A stretch of 64,000 nt of DNA. Origin: Halomonas halocynthiae DSM 14573 (lineage in GTDB: Bacteria > Pseudomonadota > Gammaproteobacteria > Pseudomonadales > Halomonadaceae). The DNA lies in contig NZ_AUDZ01000015.1 of the NCBI RefSeq assembly GCF_000425725.1, forward strand, positions 62,001 to 126,000, written 5' to 3'. Of the stretch, positions 52,698-63,267 are shown one piece after another; the first letter of the stretch is position 1, and every line of letters starts with the position of its first letter. The position numbers were made by a program, and so were the translations under genes. Below the pieces are notes generated by a model. The model was not told the origin of the DNA, searched no databases, and worked only from the letters and a program-made list of their open reading frames with translations.

Positions 52698-53891
52698 GTG
52701 GCTAAGGAAAAATTCGAACGTTCCAAACCGCACGTCAACGTCGGCACTATCGGTCACGTCGACCATGGTAAGACGACCCTGACAGCGGCCCTGACACGCG
52801 TTTCTGCAGAAGTCTTTGGTGGCGATGCTCGCGCATTCGACACCATTGATAACGCGCCGGAAGAGCGTGAGCGTGGTATCACCATCGCCACCTCTCACGT
52901 TGAGTATCAGTCTGAAGAGCGTCACTACGCGCACGTTGACTGCCCTGGGCACGCCGACTACGTCAAGAATATGATCACTGGTGCTGCTCAGATGGACGGC
53001 GCTATCCTGGTCTGTTCTGCAGCTGACGGCCCCATGCCGCAGACTCGTGAGCACATCCTGTTGTCTCGTCAGGTTGGCGTGCCGTACATCGTCGTGTTCC
53101 TGAACAAGGCTGACATGGTTGACGATGAAGAGCTGCTTGAGCTGGTCGAAATGGAAGTGCGTGAGCTTCTCAGCGAGTACGACTTCCCGGGTGACGACAC
53201 GCCGATCATTACTGGTTCGGCGCTGATGGCTCTCGAAGGTAAGGATGACAACGGCATGGGTACTACCGCTGTTGCCAACCTGATTAAAGCTCTGGATGCG
53301 TATATCCCTGAGCCTGAGCGTGCTATTGATCAGCCGTTCCTGATGCCGATTGAGGACGTGTTCTCTATCTCGGGTCGCGGTACGGTTGTTACCGGTCGTA
53401 TCGAGCGTGGAATTATCAAGTCAGGTGAAGAAGTCGAGATCGTTGGTATCAACGACACGACTAAGACCATCGTGACTGGCGTTGAAATGTTCCGTAAGCT
53501 GCTCGACGAAGGTCGTGCAGGCGAGAACGTTGGTGCGTTGCTGCGTGGTACTAAGCGTGAAGACGTTGAGCGTGGTCAGGTTCTGGCTAAGCCAGGTTCG
53601 ATCACGCCGCATACCACTTTCGAAGCGGAAGTGTATGTATTGTCCAAGGATGAAGGCGGTCGTCACACTCCGTTCTTCAAGGGCTATCGTCCGCAGTTCT
53701 ACTTCCGTACCACTGACATCACTGGTACTTGTGAGCTGCCGGAAGGTGTTGAGATGGTAATGCCGGGCGATAACGTCCAGATGGTTATCACTCTGATCAA
53801 CCCGGTTGCCATGGACGAAGGTCTGCGCTTTGCTATTCGCGAAGGCGGTCGTACTGTTGGTGCTGGTGTTGTTGCCAAGATCGTTGAGTGA
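52698..53891 (+). CDS. tuf: Elongation factor Tu
   Basis: 397 residues (E. coli 393). GTPase motifs [26 protein letters not shown] and NKADMVDD are present; domains II and III end with [19 protein letters not shown] start with AGAGG upstream. It is the only tuf in this window: the usual tufB site after tRNA-Thr is empty. Followed by an intrinsic terminator that ends the str operon. Confidence 0.98.
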   Translation: MAKEKFERSKPHVNVGTIGHVDHGKTTLTAALTRVSAEVFGGDARAFDTIDNAPEERERGITIATSHVEYQSEERHYAHVDCPGHADYVKNMITGAAQMDGAILVCSAADGPMPQTREHILLSRQVGVPYIVVFLNKADMVDDEELLELVEMEVRELLSEYDFPGDDTPIITGSALMALEGKDDNGMGTTAVANLIKALDAYIPEPERAIDQPFLMPIEDVFSISGRGTVVTGRIERGIIKSGEEVEIVGINDTTKTIVTGVEMFRKLLDEGRAGENVGALLRGTKREDVERGQVLAKPGSITPHTTFEAEVYVLSKDEGGRHTPFFKGYRPQFYFRTTDITGTCELPEGVEMVMPGDNVQMVITLINPVAMDEGLRFAIREGGRTVGAGVVAKIVE

Positions 53892-53917
53892 TTGATCGAT
53901 ACTTGTGATGCAGTGCG

Positions 53918-53944
53918 AAGGGGGCTCCTGAGGGAGCCCCTTTT
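53918..53944 (+). terminator. Intrinsic terminator of the str operon
   Basis: GGGGCTCC / GGAGCCCC 8-bp stem with TGAG loop, extended by AAG/TTT pairs, then TTTT. Confidence 0.92.
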
Positions 53945-53964
53945 CTGCTTGTCATAACCAAGTG

Positions 53965-53993
53965 TTGACACGAGATTTCGGCGTACATATAAT
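53965..53993 (+). promoter_or_regulatory. Full-consensus promoter of the S10 operon
   Basis: TTGACA (53965-53970), exactly 17 bp, TATAAT (53988-53993): 12 of 12 consensus positions, plus GC discriminator GCGCATC. Predicted leader to rpsJ about 57 nt. Confidence 0.88.
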
Positions 53994-54057
53994 GCGCATC
54001 CTTTGAATGCGTGGGTTGACGGCTCGCGCCGTCAGTATCCATTGGAGTTTAGGGCAA

Positions 54058-54369
54058 ATGCAGAACCAGAAAATTCGCATTCGGTTGAAGGCTTTCGATC
54101 ACCGCCTGATCGACCAGTCCGCCGCGGAGATTGTTGATACCGCCAAGCGTACCGGCGCCCAGGTGCGGGGTCCGATTCCCCTGCCGACCAATCGTGAGCG
54201 TTATACCGTGCTGGTTTCACCGCACGTTAATAAAGATGCTCGTGATCAGTATGAAATTCGTACCCATAAGCGTGTGCTTGATATCGTTGAGCCCACTGAA
54301 AAGACTGTTGATGCACTGATGAAGCTCGACCTCGCCGCTGGCGTGGATGTGCAAATCAAGCTCAACTGA
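54058..54369 (+). CDS. rpsJ: 30S ribosomal protein S10 (NusE)
   Basis: 103 residues. [30 protein letters not shown] at the N-terminus, then the long loop and [15 protein letters not shown]. Besides its ribosomal role it is NusE and binds NusG's KOW domain and NusB. ATG chosen from the family start (MQNQKIR) with GGAG upstream. First gene of the S10 operon; separated from rplC by an unusually long 151-nt spacer. Confidence 0.97.
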   Translation: MQNQKIRIRLKAFDHRLIDQSAAEIVDTAKRTGAQVRGPIPLPTNRERYTVLVSPHVNKDARDQYEIRTHKRVLDIVEPTEKTVDALMKLDLAAGVDVQIKLN

Positions 54370-54520
54370 TACCACACTAGTCACTTGCGGCCCAGCGTTC
54401 CTCTGCAGTAAAGGTTCAGCAGCCGCCACGCCGGGATGGCGTCATACAATGTGCTAGTGGAATGCTCTGGAAAGGGCAGCCATAGCGGGTGATAGCCCCG
54501 TACACTAAAGGAGACTGAAC

Positions 54521-55159
54521 ATGACTATCGGTTTAGTCGGTAAAAAGGCCGGAATGACCCGTGTCTTTACCGAAGATGGCGCGTCTGTGCCCGTAACCGT
54601 GATCGAGGTTGAGCCTAACCGCATTACGCGCGTCAAGACTCTTGAGTCTGACGGCTATGCAGCGGTTCAGGTTACAACTGGTTCCCGCAAGGCCAAGCAC
54701 CTGTCGAAAGCCCAAGCCGGGCAGTTCGCAAAGGCAGGTATTGAGGCCGGTCGTTCGTTGATGGAGTTCCGCCTGACAGATGGCGACGAAGCTCCTGAAG
54801 TGGGCGGCGAATTCACTGTATCCCTCTTCGAAGCTGGTCAGAGTGTTGATGTGACCGGCACCTCCAAAGGTAAGGGCTTCCAGGGTGCTGTCAAGCGCTG
54901 GAACTTCCGTACCCAGGATGCCACTCACGGTAACTCCCTTGCACACCGTGCACCGGGTTCTATCGGTATGTGTCAGACCCCGGGGCGTGTGTTCAAGGGC
55001 AAGAAAATGGCTGGTCAGATGGGCAATGTCCGCTGCACCGTCCAGAGCCTGGAAATCGTCCGTGTCGACGCTGATCGTAATCTGCTGCTAATCAAGGGTG
55101 CCGTACCTGGCGCTACTGGCAGTGATGTTATCGTTCGCAGCGCCGTCAAAGCCGGCTGA
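54521..55159 (+). CDS. rplC: 50S ribosomal protein L3
   Basis: 212 residues. Core motif [14 protein letters not shown] and the loop reaching toward the peptidyl transferase centre, [17 protein letters not shown]. The glutamine aligned with E. coli Gln150, methylated by PrmB, is kept (second Q of QNQ), while the residue two before it is Met. ATG start with AGGAG upstream. Early assembly protein. Confidence 0.97.
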   Translation: MTIGLVGKKAGMTRVFTEDGASVPVTVIEVEPNRITRVKTLESDGYAAVQVTTGSRKAKHLSKAQAGQFAKAGIEAGRSLMEFRLTDGDEAPEVGGEFTVSLFEAGQSVDVTGTSKGKGFQGAVKRWNFRTQDATHGNSLAHRAPGSIGMCQTPGRVFKGKKMAGQMGNVRCTVQSLEIVRVDADRNLLLIKGAVPGATGSDVIVRSAVKAG

Positions 55160-55173
55160 AGGGGAGTTTACCG

Positions 55174-55782
55174 ATGAATCTGAATCTTGCAGGTGCAAGC
55201 GCCGGCACTGTCGAAGTGTCCGAAGCTACCTTTGGCAAAGAGTTCAACGAAGCGCTGGTTCACCAGGTTGTTACTGCGTATCTGGCCGGTGGTCGTCAAG
55301 GCACCCGTGCCCAGAAGACGCGCTCCGATGTCAGCGGTGGTGGTAAGAAGCCGTGGCGTCAAAAGGGCACTGGTCGTGCTCGTGCAGGGACTATCCGCTC
55401 GCCGATCTGGCGTTCAGGTGGTGTGACCTTTGCAGCGCGTCCGCAGGACCACTCTCAGAAAGTTAATCGTAAGATGTATCGTGCCGCTATGCGCTCGATT
55501 CTTTCTGAACTGGTTCGTCAAGAACGTCTGGTGGTAGTCGATAGCTTTGCTGTTGAAAGCCCCAAGACTAAGCAGCTGGTTGCTAAGCTGGGTGATCTTG
55601 GTCTTGAGAAAGTGCTGATTGTCACTGAAGAAGTTGACGAGAATCTGTACCTTGCCGCCCGCAACATTCCTAACGTGGATGTCGTGGACGTTGCAGCTGC
55701 TGATCCGGTCAGCCTGGTCGCCTTCGACAAAGTGCTGGCTACCGTCTCCGCTTTGCGTAAATTTGAGGAGAAGCTGGCATGA
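55174..55782 (+). CDS. rplD: 50S ribosomal protein L4
   Basis: 202 residues. The tentacle loop ([32 protein letters not shown], about residues 43-75) lines the exit tunnel and is the site of macrolide-resistance changes in other species. In E. coli L4 also represses the S10 operon through its leader; here the leader before rpsJ looks too short for that structure. Ends 4 nt inside rplW start (ATGA). Confidence 0.97.
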   Translation: MNLNLAGASAGTVEVSEATFGKEFNEALVHQVVTAYLAGGRQGTRAQKTRSDVSGGGKKPWRQKGTGRARAGTIRSPIWRSGGVTFAARPQDHSQKVNRKMYRAAMRSILSELVRQERLVVVDSFAVESPKTKQLVAKLGDLGLEKVLIVTEEVDENLYLAARNIPNVDVVDVAAADPVSLVAFDKVLATVSALRKFEEKLA

Positions 55783-56075
55783 ATCAGGAGCGTGTATTTA
55801 AGGTGCTGTTGGGTCCGCACGTGACCGAAAAGGCCGCCATGGCCGCTGAACGCAATCAGTACGTGTTCAAGGTCGCAAGCGATGCAACTAAGCCTGAAAT
55901 CAAGGCTGCCGTTCAGCAGCTGCTGGGCAAGCAAGTCGAGCGCGTTCAGGTTCTGAACGTGAAGGGCAAGACCAAGCGTACCGCTCACGGTACTGGTCTG
56001 CGCAAGGGATATCGCAAAGCTTACGTTACGTTGGCTGCCGGCGAGACCCTTGAAGACTTCATTGGCGCCGAATAA
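55779..56075 (+). CDS. rplW: 50S ribosomal protein L23
   Basis: 98 residues. [25 protein letters not shown] and [23 protein letters not shown] are typical. It sits at the tunnel exit and docks trigger factor and SRP. Start overlaps the rplD stop by 4 nt, so the two are coupled. Confidence 0.97.
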   Translation: MNQERVFKVLLGPHVTEKAAMAAERNQYVFKVASDATKPEIKAAVQQLLGKQVERVQVLNVKGKTKRTAHGTGLRKGYRKAYVTLAAGETLEDFIGAE

Positions 56076-56092
56076 GGGCAGGAGTACGGATC

Positions 56093-56923
56093 ATGGCAAT
56101 CGTCAAGACAAAACCCACATCTCCCGGTCGTCGCCACGTCGTCAAGATCGTCGGCACGGAGCTTTACAAGGGCCGCGCTTACGCGCCGCTGCTTGAGAAG
56201 AAATCTAAGTCGGGTGGGCGTAATAACAACGGTCGTATCACCGTTCGCCATATCGGCGGTGGTCATCGTCACCACTACCGGATCATTGATTTCCGTCGCG
56301 TCAAGGATGGTATTCCTGCCATCGTTGAGCGTATTGAATATGATCCGAATCGTACGGCGCATATTGCGCTGTTGAAATACCTGGACGGCGAGCGTCGTTA
56401 CATCATTGCCCCTAAAGGCGTGAGTGCCGGTGATCGTCTTGAGTCGGGCGTTAACGCACCGATCAAGAAAGGTAATGCGCTACCCCTTCGGAATATTCCG
56501 CTGGGTTCTAGCGTGCACTGCATTGAGCTTAAGCCCGGTAAGGGTGGGCAGATTGCTCGTAGTGCAGGTACTAGTGCGCAGCTGGTTGCCCGCGAAGGCA
56601 ACTATGCCACCCTGCGTTTACGCTCCGGCGAAACACGCAAGGTGCTGGCTGAGTGCCGCGCGACCCTGGGTGAGGTGAGCAACTCCGAGCACAGCTTGAG
56701 CCGACTTGGCAAGGCCGGTGCAAGCCGCTGGAGGGGTGTGCGCCCGACAGTTCGCGGTGTCGCCATGAACCCTATCGACCACCCACACGGTGGTGGTGAA
56801 GGTCGCTCCAGTGGCGGTCGTCACCCGGTAACTCCGTGGGGCGTGCCGACCAAGGGTTACAAGACCCGTAAGAACAAGCGCACCGATAATCTGATCGTCC
56901 GTCGCCGTAAGGCTCGGAAATAA
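56093..56923 (+). CDS. rplB: 50S ribosomal protein L2
   Basis: 276 residues. [17 protein letters not shown] start, [23 protein letters not shown] and the C-terminal [29 protein letters not shown] with the histidine implicated near the peptidyl transferase centre. ATG, AGGAG upstream. Internal member of the S10 operon. Confidence 0.97.
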   Translation: MAIVKTKPTSPGRRHVVKIVGTELYKGRAYAPLLEKKSKSGGRNNNGRITVRHIGGGHRHHYRIIDFRRVKDGIPAIVERIEYDPNRTAHIALLKYLDGERRYIIAPKGVSAGDRLESGVNAPIKKGNALPLRNIPLGSSVHCIELKPGKGGQIARSAGTSAQLVAREGNYATLRLRSGETRKVLAECRATLGEVSNSEHSLSRLGKAGASRWRGVRPTVRGVAMNPIDHPHGGGEGRSSGGRHPVTPWGVPTKGYKTRKNKRTDNLIVRRRKARK

Positions 56924-56956
56924 GATCTCACGCCAAGACATTAAGAGGTAACGGCT

Positions 56957-57232
56957 GTGCCACGTTCACTGAAGAAAGGTCCCTTTATCGACCTTCATCT
57001 GCTGAAGAAGGTTGAGACTGCAGTGGAAAAGAGCGACCGCAAACCGATCAAGACCTGGTCGCGTCGCTCGATGATCCTGCCCAACATGGTCGGGCTCACC
57101 ATTGCCGTCCATAATGGTCGCCAACACGTCCCGGTGCATGTTTCCGAGGAAATGGTTGGCCACAAGCTGGGCGAATTTGCTGCCACCCGCACGTATCGCG
57201 GACATGTGGCGGACAAGAAAGCCAAACGGTAA
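56957..57232 (+). CDS. rpsS: 30S ribosomal protein S19
   Basis: 91 residues. [41 protein letters not shown] and [15 protein letters not shown] are diagnostic. Located in the 30S head contacting S13 and intersubunit bridge B1a. GTG start with AGAGG upstream; the mature start is usually PRS. Confidence 0.97.
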   Translation: MPRSLKKGPFIDLHLLKKVETAVEKSDRKPIKTWSRRSMILPNMVGLTIAVHNGRQHVPVHVSEEMVGHKLGEFAATRTYRGHVADKKAKR

Positions 57233-57249
57233 GCCAGAGAGGATTAGAG

Positions 57250-57582
57250 ATGGAAGTCACAGCAAAGCTGCGTGGCGCTCGTTTATCCGCCCAGAAGGCC
57301 CGTTTGGTGGCTGATCAGGTGCGCGGTAAGCCGATCGCCGAGGCGCTCGACCTGCTGACCTTCTCCCCCAAGAAGGCATCCAAGCTGGTCAAGAAAGTGC
57401 TTGAGTCCGCCGTTGCGAATGCGGAAGAAAATAACGGGATGGATATTGACGAGCTGCGTGTCTCGACCATCTGTGTCGATGAGGGCATGACGCTGAAGCG
57501 CATCCGGCCGCGGGCCAAGGGTCGCGCGGACCGCATCATGAAGCGCACTTGCCACATCACCGTCAAGGTAGCCGAGAAGTAG
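57250..57582 (+). CDS. rplV: 50S ribosomal protein L22
   Basis: 110 residues. [24 protein letters not shown] start; the extended hairpin loop near [23 protein letters not shown] reaches into the exit tunnel beside L4. ATG with AGAGGA upstream; 11 nt before rpsC. Confidence 0.97.
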   Translation: MEVTAKLRGARLSAQKARLVADQVRGKPIAEALDLLTFSPKKASKLVKKVLESAVANAEENNGMDIDELRVSTICVDEGMTLKRIRPRAKGRADRIMKRTCHITVKVAEK

Positions 57583-57593
57583 GAGTCGACCAG

Positions 57594-58292
57594 ATGGGTC
57601 AAAAAGTCAATCCCACAGGCTTTCGCCTGGGTATCGTCAAGGATCACCGTTCGGTGTGGTATGCCGAGCGCGGAGCCTATGCCGATAAGTTGAATAACGA
57701 CCTCGAAGTGCGTCGCTTCATCGAGGAGCGTCTGAAAAACGCTTCCGTGAGCAATGTGACCATCGAGCGTCCTGCCAATAACGCCCGGATTACCATTCAC
57801 ACTGCCCGCCCGGGTATTGTGATTGGCAAGAAAGGTGAGGACGTCGATAAGTTACGCCGCGACGTGACCGAGCTCATGGGTGTGCCTGTGCACATCAATA
57901 TCGAGGAAATCCGCAAGCCGGAACTCGATGCCATGCTCGTCGCCCAGAATATTGCTGGTCAGCTAGAGCGTCGTGTGATGTTCCGTCGCGCAATGAAGCG
58001 TTCGGTTCAGAACACCATGCGTCTGGGTGCTGGTGGTATCAAGGTGCAGCTGTCCGGTCGCCTTGGCGGCGCGGAAATTGCCCGCACCGAGTGGTATCGG
58101 GAAGGTCGAGTGCCGCTGCATACTTTGCGTGCGGACATCGATTATGCGTGCTTTGAAGCTCAGACCACCTACGGCATCATTGGTGTCAAGGTTTGGATCT
58201 TCAAAGGTGAAATCCTCGGGGGCATCGAAGAGGTTCGCGCCAAGGCTAAGCAGCCTGCAGCCGCGCCCTCCAAGAAGAAAGGTTCCAGGTAA
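57594..58292 (+). CDS. rpsC: 30S ribosomal protein S3
   Basis: 232 residues. N-terminal [17 protein letters not shown], type II KH domain ([21 protein letters not shown], about 55-75), C-terminal [30 protein letters not shown]. Forms the mRNA entry ring with S4 and S5. The ATG at 57594 gives the standard MGQKVNP start; an open frame into rplV was discarded. Confidence 0.97.
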   Translation: MGQKVNPTGFRLGIVKDHRSVWYAERGAYADKLNNDLEVRRFIEERLKNASVSNVTIERPANNARITIHTARPGIVIGKKGEDVDKLRRDVTELMGVPVHINIEEIRKPELDAMLVAQNIAGQLERRVMFRRAMKRSVQNTMRLGAGGIKVQLSGRLGGAEIARTEWYREGRVPLHTLRADIDYACFEAQTTYGIIGVKVWIFKGEILGGIEEVRAKAKQPAAAPSKKKGSR

Positions 58293-58307
58293 GGGGAGAG
58301 CGAATCG

Positions 58308-58721
58308 ATGTTACAACCCAAGCGTACTAAGTTCCGCAAGATGATGAAGGGCCGCAATCGCGGTCTGGCACAGCGCGGAAGCAAGATCAGCTTCGGAGAG
58401 TATGGACTCAAGGCTACTGGCCGGGGTCGAGTGACTGCTCGTCAGATCGAAGCCGGTCGTCGTGCCATCACTCGTCACGTTAAGCGTGGCGGGAAAATCT
58501 GGATCCGTGTCTTCCCGGACAAGCCGATTTCCAAGAAGCCGTTGGAAGTCCGGATGGGTAAGGGGAAGGGCTCGGTCGAGTATTGGGTCGCACAGATCCA
58601 GCCCGGTCGTGTTCTTTATGAGATTGAAGGCGTTTCCGAGGAGATGGCTCGCGAGGCTTTTGCCCTGGCAGCTCAGAAGTTCCCGGTTTCCACCACCTTT
58701 GTAAAACGGACGGTGATGTGA
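58308..58721 (+). CDS. rplP: 50S ribosomal protein L16
   Basis: 137 residues. [19 protein letters not shown] start and [28 protein letters not shown] segments. Helps A-site tRNA binding; the arginine aligned to E. coli Arg81, hydroxylated by YcfD/RoxA, lies in the RMGKGKG region. Stop overlaps rpmC start (TGATG). Confidence 0.97.
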   Translation: MLQPKRTKFRKMMKGRNRGLAQRGSKISFGEYGLKATGRGRVTARQIEAGRRAITRHVKRGGKIWIRVFPDKPISKKPLEVRMGKGKGSVEYWVAQIQPGRVLYEIEGVSEEMAREAFALAAQKFPVSTTFVKRTVM

Positions 58722-58912
58722 TGAAAGCCCAGGAAATTCGTGAAAAGTCAGCCGAGCAGCTCCAGGAGCAGCTCTTTGAACTCCTCCGCGAGCAGTTCAA
58801 CCTGCGTATGCAGAAGTCGACCGGCCAGTTGAGCCAGACGCATCTGCTCAAGCAGGTGCGTCGGGACATCGCCCGAGTGAAGACTGTGCTTAACGAGAAG
58901 GCAGGTGTCTGA
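58721..58912 (+). CDS. rpmC: 50S ribosomal protein L29
   Basis: 63 residues, two-helix hairpin: [31 protein letters not shown] and [16 protein letters not shown]. Near the tunnel exit beside L23. Uses the ATG in the TGATG overlap with rplP; an in-frame GTG 3 nt earlier is possible. Confidence 0.95.
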   Translation: MKAQEIREKSAEQLQEQLFELLREQFNLRMQKSTGQLSQTHLLKQVRRDIARVKTVLNEKAGV

Positions 58913-58913
58913 G

Positions 58914-59174
58914 ATGGCCGAAGAAAAGAAAGCACGTATGCTCACCGGTACGGTGGTGAGCGACAAGATGGACAAGTCCATCGTTGTCATGATCGAGCGT
59001 CGTGAGCGTCATCCGCTCTACGGCAAATACGTCAAGCGCTCCAGCAAGCTGCACGCTCATGACGAGAGCAACCAGGCGAAAGCCGGCGACAAAGTGTCTA
59101 TTCAGGAATGTCGTCCGTTGTCCAAGAAAAAATCTTGGACTCTGGTTAATGTCGTCGAACAGGCCAAAGGTTGA
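58914..59174 (+). CDS. rpsQ: 30S ribosomal protein S17
   Basis: 86 residues, OB fold: [41 protein letters not shown] and [22 protein letters not shown]. 5'-domain binder of 16S rRNA. ATG at 58914 with short spacing after rpmC; a GTG at 58905 overlaps rpmC. Last gene of the S10 operon. Confidence 0.96.
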   Translation: MAEEKKARMLTGTVVSDKMDKSIVVMIERRERHPLYGKYVKRSSKLHAHDESNQAKAGDKVSIQECRPLSKKKSWTLVNVVEQAKG

Positions 59175-59226
59175 TCGGCCGCGTGTCATCAATCTGGTGC
59201 AGTCAGACTAGGTTTGGAGAAAACCG

Positions 59227-59598
59227 ATGATTCAGACTCAGACAATGCTTGATGTCGCCGACAATAGCGGAGCGCGCCGGGTGCAATGCATCAAGGTGCT
59301 GGGCGGTTCACACCGTCGTTATGCCCGCATTGGCGACGTCATCAAGGTCACGGTCAAGGAAGCTATTCCCCGGGGCAAGGTTAAGAAAGGCCAAGTGCTC
59401 AAGGCTGTAGTGGTTCGCACCCGCAGCGGTGTCCGTCGTACGGACGGTTCACTGATTCGTTTCGATGGAAATGCGGCGGTTTTGTTGAACAACACCAACG
59501 AGCAGCCGATCGGTACCCGTATCTTCGGACCGGTGACCCGTGAACTTCGTAACGAAAGGTTCATGAAGATCATTTCCTTGGCACCCGAAGTGCTTTAA
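59227..59598 (+). CDS. rplN: 50S ribosomal protein L14
   Basis: 123 residues. [19 protein letters not shown] start, [22 protein letters not shown] and the ending [10 protein letters not shown] are diagnostic. Forms bridge B8 and binds the silencing factor RsfS. First gene of the spc operon; 52 nt after rpsQ, with no clear promoter in that spacer, so read-through from S10 is likely. Confidence 0.97.
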   Translation: MIQTQTMLDVADNSGARRVQCIKVLGGSHRRYARIGDVIKVTVKEAIPRGKVKKGQVLKAVVVRTRSGVRRTDGSLIRFDGNAAVLLNNTNEQPIGTRIFGPVTRELRNERFMKIISLAPEVL

Positions 59599-59612
59599 GG
59601 AGCGAGGCGGAC

Positions 59613-59930
59613 ATGCAAAAGATCAAACGTGACGATGAAGTCGTCGTCATCGCCGGTAAGGATAAGGGTAAACGTGGTACGGTGAAGCAAGTCCTGAAGG
59701 ACAATCGCTACATCGTATCGGGTGTGAATATGATTAAGCGTCACACCAAACCTAATCCCATGGCGGGTAATCAGGGCGGTATCGTCGAGCGCGAGGCGTC
59801 GATTCACGCGTCCAACGTGGCTATCTTCAATCAGGAAACCGGCAAAGCAGATCGCGTCGGGATCCAGGTGAAAGAAGACGGTACCAAGGTACGCATCTAC
59901 AAGTCGACGCAAGCGCAGATCGACGCCTAA
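59613..59930 (+). CDS. rplX: 50S ribosomal protein L24
   Basis: 105 residues. KOW motif [21 protein letters not shown] at the N-terminus, then [16 protein letters not shown]. Assembly-initiator protein of the large subunit. ATG with AGGAG upstream; 18 nt before rplE. Confidence 0.97.
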   Translation: MQKIKRDDEVVVIAGKDKGKRGTVKQVLKDNRYIVSGVNMIKRHTKPNPMAGNQGGIVEREASIHASNVAIFNQETGKADRVGIQVKEDGTKVRIYKSTQAQIDA

Positions 59931-59948
59931 CGCGAGTCGGGTAGAAAA

Positions 59949-60488
59949 ATGGCGAACTTGAAAGAACGTTATAAAAACGAGGTGGTGGCTCAGCTCAAAG
60001 AGCAGTTTAGCTACGCCAACGTGATGCAGGTACCCCGGATCACTAAGGTGACTCTGAATATGGGTGTCGGCGAAGCGGTCAGCGATAAGAAGCTGATCGA
60101 CAACGCGGTGGGAGATCTGAAGACACTTTCAGGTCAAAAGCCGATTGTGACTAAGGCACGTAAGTCCATCGCAGGCTTTAAAGTCCGCGAAGGTTGGCCG
60201 ATCGGGGCTAAAGTAACGCTGCGCTCAGAGCGCATGTGGGACTTTCTTGATCGCCTGGTGAATATTGCGATCCCGCGTGTTCGTGACTTCCGTGGTCTCA
60301 ATCCGAAGTCCTTCGACGGTCGTGGCAATTATTCCATGGGGGTGCGTGAACAGATCATCTTTCCGGAAATCGAATATGATAAGATTGATCGGATTCGTGG
60401 TCTCGATATCACCATCACCACCACCGCCAACACCGATGAAGAAGGTCGTGCGCTGTTGAGTGCATTGAGCTTCCCGTTCAAGAAATAA
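59949..60488 (+). CDS. rplE: 50S ribosomal protein L5
   Basis: 179 residues. [37 protein letters not shown] start and [21 protein letters not shown] end. Binds 5S rRNA and forms bridge B1b. In E. coli S8 controls the spc operon at the rplX-rplE boundary; the 18-nt spacer here is short, and I could not define such a site with confidence. Confidence 0.97.
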   Translation: MANLKERYKNEVVAQLKEQFSYANVMQVPRITKVTLNMGVGEAVSDKKLIDNAVGDLKTLSGQKPIVTKARKSIAGFKVREGWPIGAKVTLRSERMWDFLDRLVNIAIPRVRDFRGLNPKSFDGRGNYSMGVREQIIFPEIEYDKIDRIRGLDITITTTANTDEEGRALLSALSFPFKK

Positions 60489-60498
60489 GGGTGGGACC

Positions 60499-60804
60499 AT
60501 GGCAAAAGTAAGCATGATCGAGCGTGAGCTCAAGCGCACTAAGCTGGTAGAGAAGTTTGCTGCCAAGCGCGCTGAGCTCAAGGCTGTCATACAGGACGTG
60601 AACTCTTCTGACGAAGAGCGCTTCGACGCCCAGCTCAAGCTGCAGCAGCTGCCGCGTGACTCGAGCCCGGTGCGTCAGCGTAATCGCTGCCGTATTACCG
60701 GCCGTCCGCACGGCTACTACAACAAGTTCGGCCTTGGCCGTAACAAGCTGCGTGAAGCCGCCATGCGTGGCGACATACCCGGGCTCAAGAAGTCTAGCTG
60801 GTAA
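60499..60804 (+). CDS. rpsN: 30S ribosomal protein S14
   Basis: 101 residues, the long form without a zinc CxxC ribbon (C- type): [20 protein letters not shown] start and [35 protein letters not shown]. Located in the 30S head. ATG preceded by GGTGGG; 10 nt after rplE. Confidence 0.97.
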   Translation: MAKVSMIERELKRTKLVEKFAAKRAELKAVIQDVNSSDEERFDAQLKLQQLPRDSSPVRQRNRCRITGRPHGYYNKFGLGRNKLREAAMRGDIPGLKKSSW

Positions 60805-60836
60805 CGTCACGTAGAATCATCAGGAGCGCAACGTAA

Positions 60837-61229
60837 ATGAGCATGCAAGACACTCTAGCGGATATGTTAACCCGTATCCGTAATGCGCAGATGGCCACCA
60901 AGGAGACGGTTAGCATGCCGTCCTCCAAGCTGAAGGTCGAGGTGGCCCGCGTGCTGAAGGAAGAGGGTTATGTTTCGGAGTATGCCGTCGCTGACGGTAC
61001 CAAGCCGGAATTGACAATTACTCTCAAGTACTTCGAAGGTAAGCCGGTCATTGAGCATCTGCAGCGGGTTTCCAAGCCGTCACTGCGCAGCTACAAAGGC
61101 AAGGCTTCTTTGCCCAAGGTTGCCGAAGGCCTCGGCGTCGCGATTGTCACCACCTCGAAAGGTGTCATGACAGACCGCGCCGCTCGTCAGGCGGGCGTCG
61201 GTGGCGAAGTCATCTGCACCGTATTCTAG
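60837..61229 (+). CDS. rpsH: 30S ribosomal protein S8
   Basis: 130 residues. [22 protein letters not shown] start and C-terminal [31 protein letters not shown]. Key central-domain assembly protein and, in E. coli, repressor of the spc operon. Two near ATGs (60837, 60843); the first has AGGAG upstream. Confidence 0.97.
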   Translation: MSMQDTLADMLTRIRNAQMATKETVSMPSSKLKVEVARVLKEEGYVSEYAVADGTKPELTITLKYFEGKPVIEHLQRVSKPSLRSYKGKASLPKVAEGLGVAIVTTSKGVMTDRAARQAGVGGEVICTVF

Positions 61230-61238
61230 GAGTTTGGA

Positions 61239-61769
61239 ATGTCCCGCGTAGCCAAATATCCGGTAACATTGCCTAGCGGCGTCGAGTTTAAGCTCGATGG
61301 CGACCAGCTGTCCGTTAAGGGCAGCCAAGGCACACTTAGTATGACTGTACACCCTGATGTAATCGTTGCTCAGGAAGAAGGTAAGTTGACCTTCAAACCG
61401 GGCAGCGGTGCCAAGAACTGGGCCATGGCGGGTACAACTCGCGCCTTGGTTCAGGGTTTGGTGACGGGTGTATCTGAGGGCTTTACCCGGACCCTCGAAA
61501 TCGTTGGCGTCGGCTATCGTGCTCAAGCAAAGGGCCAGACGCTTAACCTGACACTGGGTTTCTCCCACCCGGTCGACTATCAACTGCCTGACGGTGTAAC
61601 GGCGGAAACGCCGAAGAACACTGTGATCGTGCTGAAAAGCACAGACAAGCAGAAGCTCGGCCAGGTCGCGGCGGACATTCGTGCCTATCGTCCCCCCGAG
61701 CCCTATAAGGGCAAGGGTGTACGTTATGCGGACGAGCACGTTCGTCGTAAAGAAGCCAAGAAGAAGTAA
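61239..61769 (+). CDS. rplF: 50S ribosomal protein L6
   Basis: 176 residues, two similar halves. [16 protein letters not shown] start; [23 protein letters not shown] and the C-terminal [25 protein letters not shown] are typical. Close to the sarcin-ricin loop and L7/L12 base. ATG, 9 nt after rpsH. Confidence 0.97.
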   Translation: MSRVAKYPVTLPSGVEFKLDGDQLSVKGSQGTLSMTVHPDVIVAQEEGKLTFKPGSGAKNWAMAGTTRALVQGLVTGVSEGFTRTLEIVGVGYRAQAKGQTLNLTLGFSHPVDYQLPDGVTAETPKNTVIVLKSTDKQKLGQVAADIRAYRPPEPYKGKGVRYADEHVRRKEAKKK

Positions 61770-61778
61770 GGCAGGGTT

Positions 61779-62129
61779 ATGAACGCGAAGAAAGAATCTC
61801 GTCTCCGTCGTGCCCGCCGCGCTCGCGCCAAGATCCGCGAGCTGGGCGTGTATCGCCTGTGTGTCAATCGCACGCCGCGTCACATTTATGCACAGATCAT
61901 CTCGCCAGATGGTGGCAAGGTGTTGGCCAGCGCTTCCACGCTGGACAAAGACCTGCGTGCAGGTGCGACCGGTAATGTCGATGCCGCTACTAAGGTGGGC
62001 ACACTGATTGCCGAGCGTGCCAAGCAGGCTGGCATCACCCAGGTAGCCTTTGATCGTGCCGGTTTTAAGTACCACGGCCGCGTCAAGGCCTTGGCCGACG
62101 CCGCTCGTGAAGGCGGCCTGGAATTCTAA
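61779..62129 (+). CDS. rplR: 50S ribosomal protein L18
   Basis: 116 residues. [34 protein letters not shown] and a C-terminal [26 protein letters not shown]. Binds 5S rRNA together with L5. ATG start. Confidence 0.97.
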   Translation: MNAKKESRLRRARRARAKIRELGVYRLCVNRTPRHIYAQIISPDGGKVLASASTLDKDLRAGATGNVDAATKVGTLIAERAKQAGITQVAFDRAGFKYHGRVKALADAAREGGLEF

Positions 62130-62140
62130 AGGGTTTTACG

Positions 62141-62641
62141 ATGGCGAAGAACGAACAGCAAGGCGGTGATCTGCAAGAGAAGTTGGTGCAGGTCAACCGC
62201 GTCGCCAAGGTGGTCAAGGGTGGCCGTGTTTTCGGTTTCACTGCCCTGACTGTCGTCGGTGATGGTAATGGTCGTGTGGGCTTTGGTCGTGGTAAGGCAC
62301 GTGAAGTGCCTGTTGCCATTCAAAAAGCCATGGACCAAGCGCGCCGTAATATGATCAAGGTCAACCTCAATAACGGTACGTTGCAGTATTCCGTCAAGGC
62401 CCGTCACGGTGCCTCTAAGGTTTACATGCAACCCGCTTCTGAAGGTACTGGCGTTATTGCCGGTGGTGCCATGCGTTCCGTATTGGAGCTGGCCGGTGTT
62501 CATAACGTACTGGCCAAGTGCTACGGCTCTACGAATCCGGTTAACGTAGTGCGGGCGACCGTTAATGGTCTGGCCTCGCTACAGGCGCCGGATGATGTGG
62601 CTGCTAAGCGCGGTCTGTCAGTCGAAGCGATCACGGGGTAA
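62141..62641 (+). CDS. rpsE: 30S ribosomal protein S5
   Basis: 166 residues. [43 protein letters not shown] with the loop where spectinomycin-resistance changes occur (VAKVVKGG) in wild-type form; C-terminal dsRBD-like fold. Part of the mRNA entry site. ATG start. Confidence 0.97.
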   Translation: MAKNEQQGGDLQEKLVQVNRVAKVVKGGRVFGFTALTVVGDGNGRVGFGRGKAREVPVAIQKAMDQARRNMIKVNLNNGTLQYSVKARHGASKVYMQPASEGTGVIAGGAMRSVLELAGVHNVLAKCYGSTNPVNVVRATVNGLASLQAPDDVAAKRGLSVEAITG

Positions 62642-62646
62642 AAACC

Positions 62647-62829
62647 ATGTCAGCATCTATCAAGGTTACCCAGGTCCGTAGCACTATCGGCGTGTTGGAT
62701 AAGCATAAGGCCACGATCAAGGGTCTTGGCTTGCGTCGTATTGGGCACACGGTCGAGCTGGAAGACACCCCTGCCGTTCGCGGCATGATCCACAAGGTGA
62801 ATTACCTTGTGCGTGTTGAGGGAGAGTAA
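62647..62829 (+). CDS. rpmD: 50S ribosomal protein L30
   Basis: 60 residues: [47 protein letters not shown]. Full length for the bacterial family. ATG 5 nt after rpsE and 3 nt before rplO start. Confidence 0.96.
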   Translation: MSASIKVTQVRSTIGVLDKHKATIKGLGLRRIGHTVELEDTPAVRGMIHKVNYLVRVEGE

Positions 62830-62832
62830 TCC

Positions 62833-63267
62833 ATGAAACTCAATAACCTGAGTCCCGCCCCGGGTTCCAAGCCTTCGGCCAAGCGTGTTGGTCGTGGTAT
62901 TGGTTCTGGTTTGGGAAAGACTGGTGGCCGCGGCCACAAAGGTCAGAAGTCGCGCAGCGGCGGTAGCGTGAAGCCCGGTTTCGAGGGTGGACAGATGCCG
63001 TTGCAGCGCCGTCTGCCGAAGTTCGGCTTCACTTCCATGAAATCATTGGTTTCAGAAGAAGTGCGCCTGGCTGAGCTGGCTAAGGTTGAGGGAGAAGAGG
63101 TAACTCTTGAAACCCTCAAGCAGGCCAATGTGCTCAAGAATGCTACCTTGCATGCCAAGATCATTCTTTCTGGCGATTTGAACAAAGCGGTTACCGTTCG
63201 CGGCATTAAGGTCACCAAAGGTGCCCGTGCTGCGATCGAAGCCGCCGGCGGCAAGGTAGAGGACTAA
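62833..63267 (+). CDS. rplO: 50S ribosomal protein L15
   Basis: 144 residues. Gly/Arg/Lys-rich N-terminus ([26 protein letters not shown], then [14 protein letters not shown]) and C-terminal [19 protein letters not shown]. Late assembly protein. Stop directly abuts the secY start. Confidence 0.97.
   Translation: MKLNNLSPAPGSKPSAKRVGRGIGSGLGKTGGRGHKGQKSRSGGSVKPGFEGGQMPLQRRLPKFGFTSMKSLVSEEVRLAELAKVEGEEVTLETLKQANVLKNATLHAKIILSGDLNKAVTVRGIKVTKGARAAIEAAGGKVED

Noticed and set aside
51876..53054. 392-codon open frame on the minus strand across fusA/tuf
   Set aside because: Mirror of two certain highly expressed genes; its sequence has no domain-like pattern and it exists only because of codon bias on the other strand.
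61080..62075. 331-codon minus-strand frame across rpsH/rplF/rplR
   Set aside because: Antisense shadow of three ribosomal protein genes; no ribosome binding site or recognisable motif.
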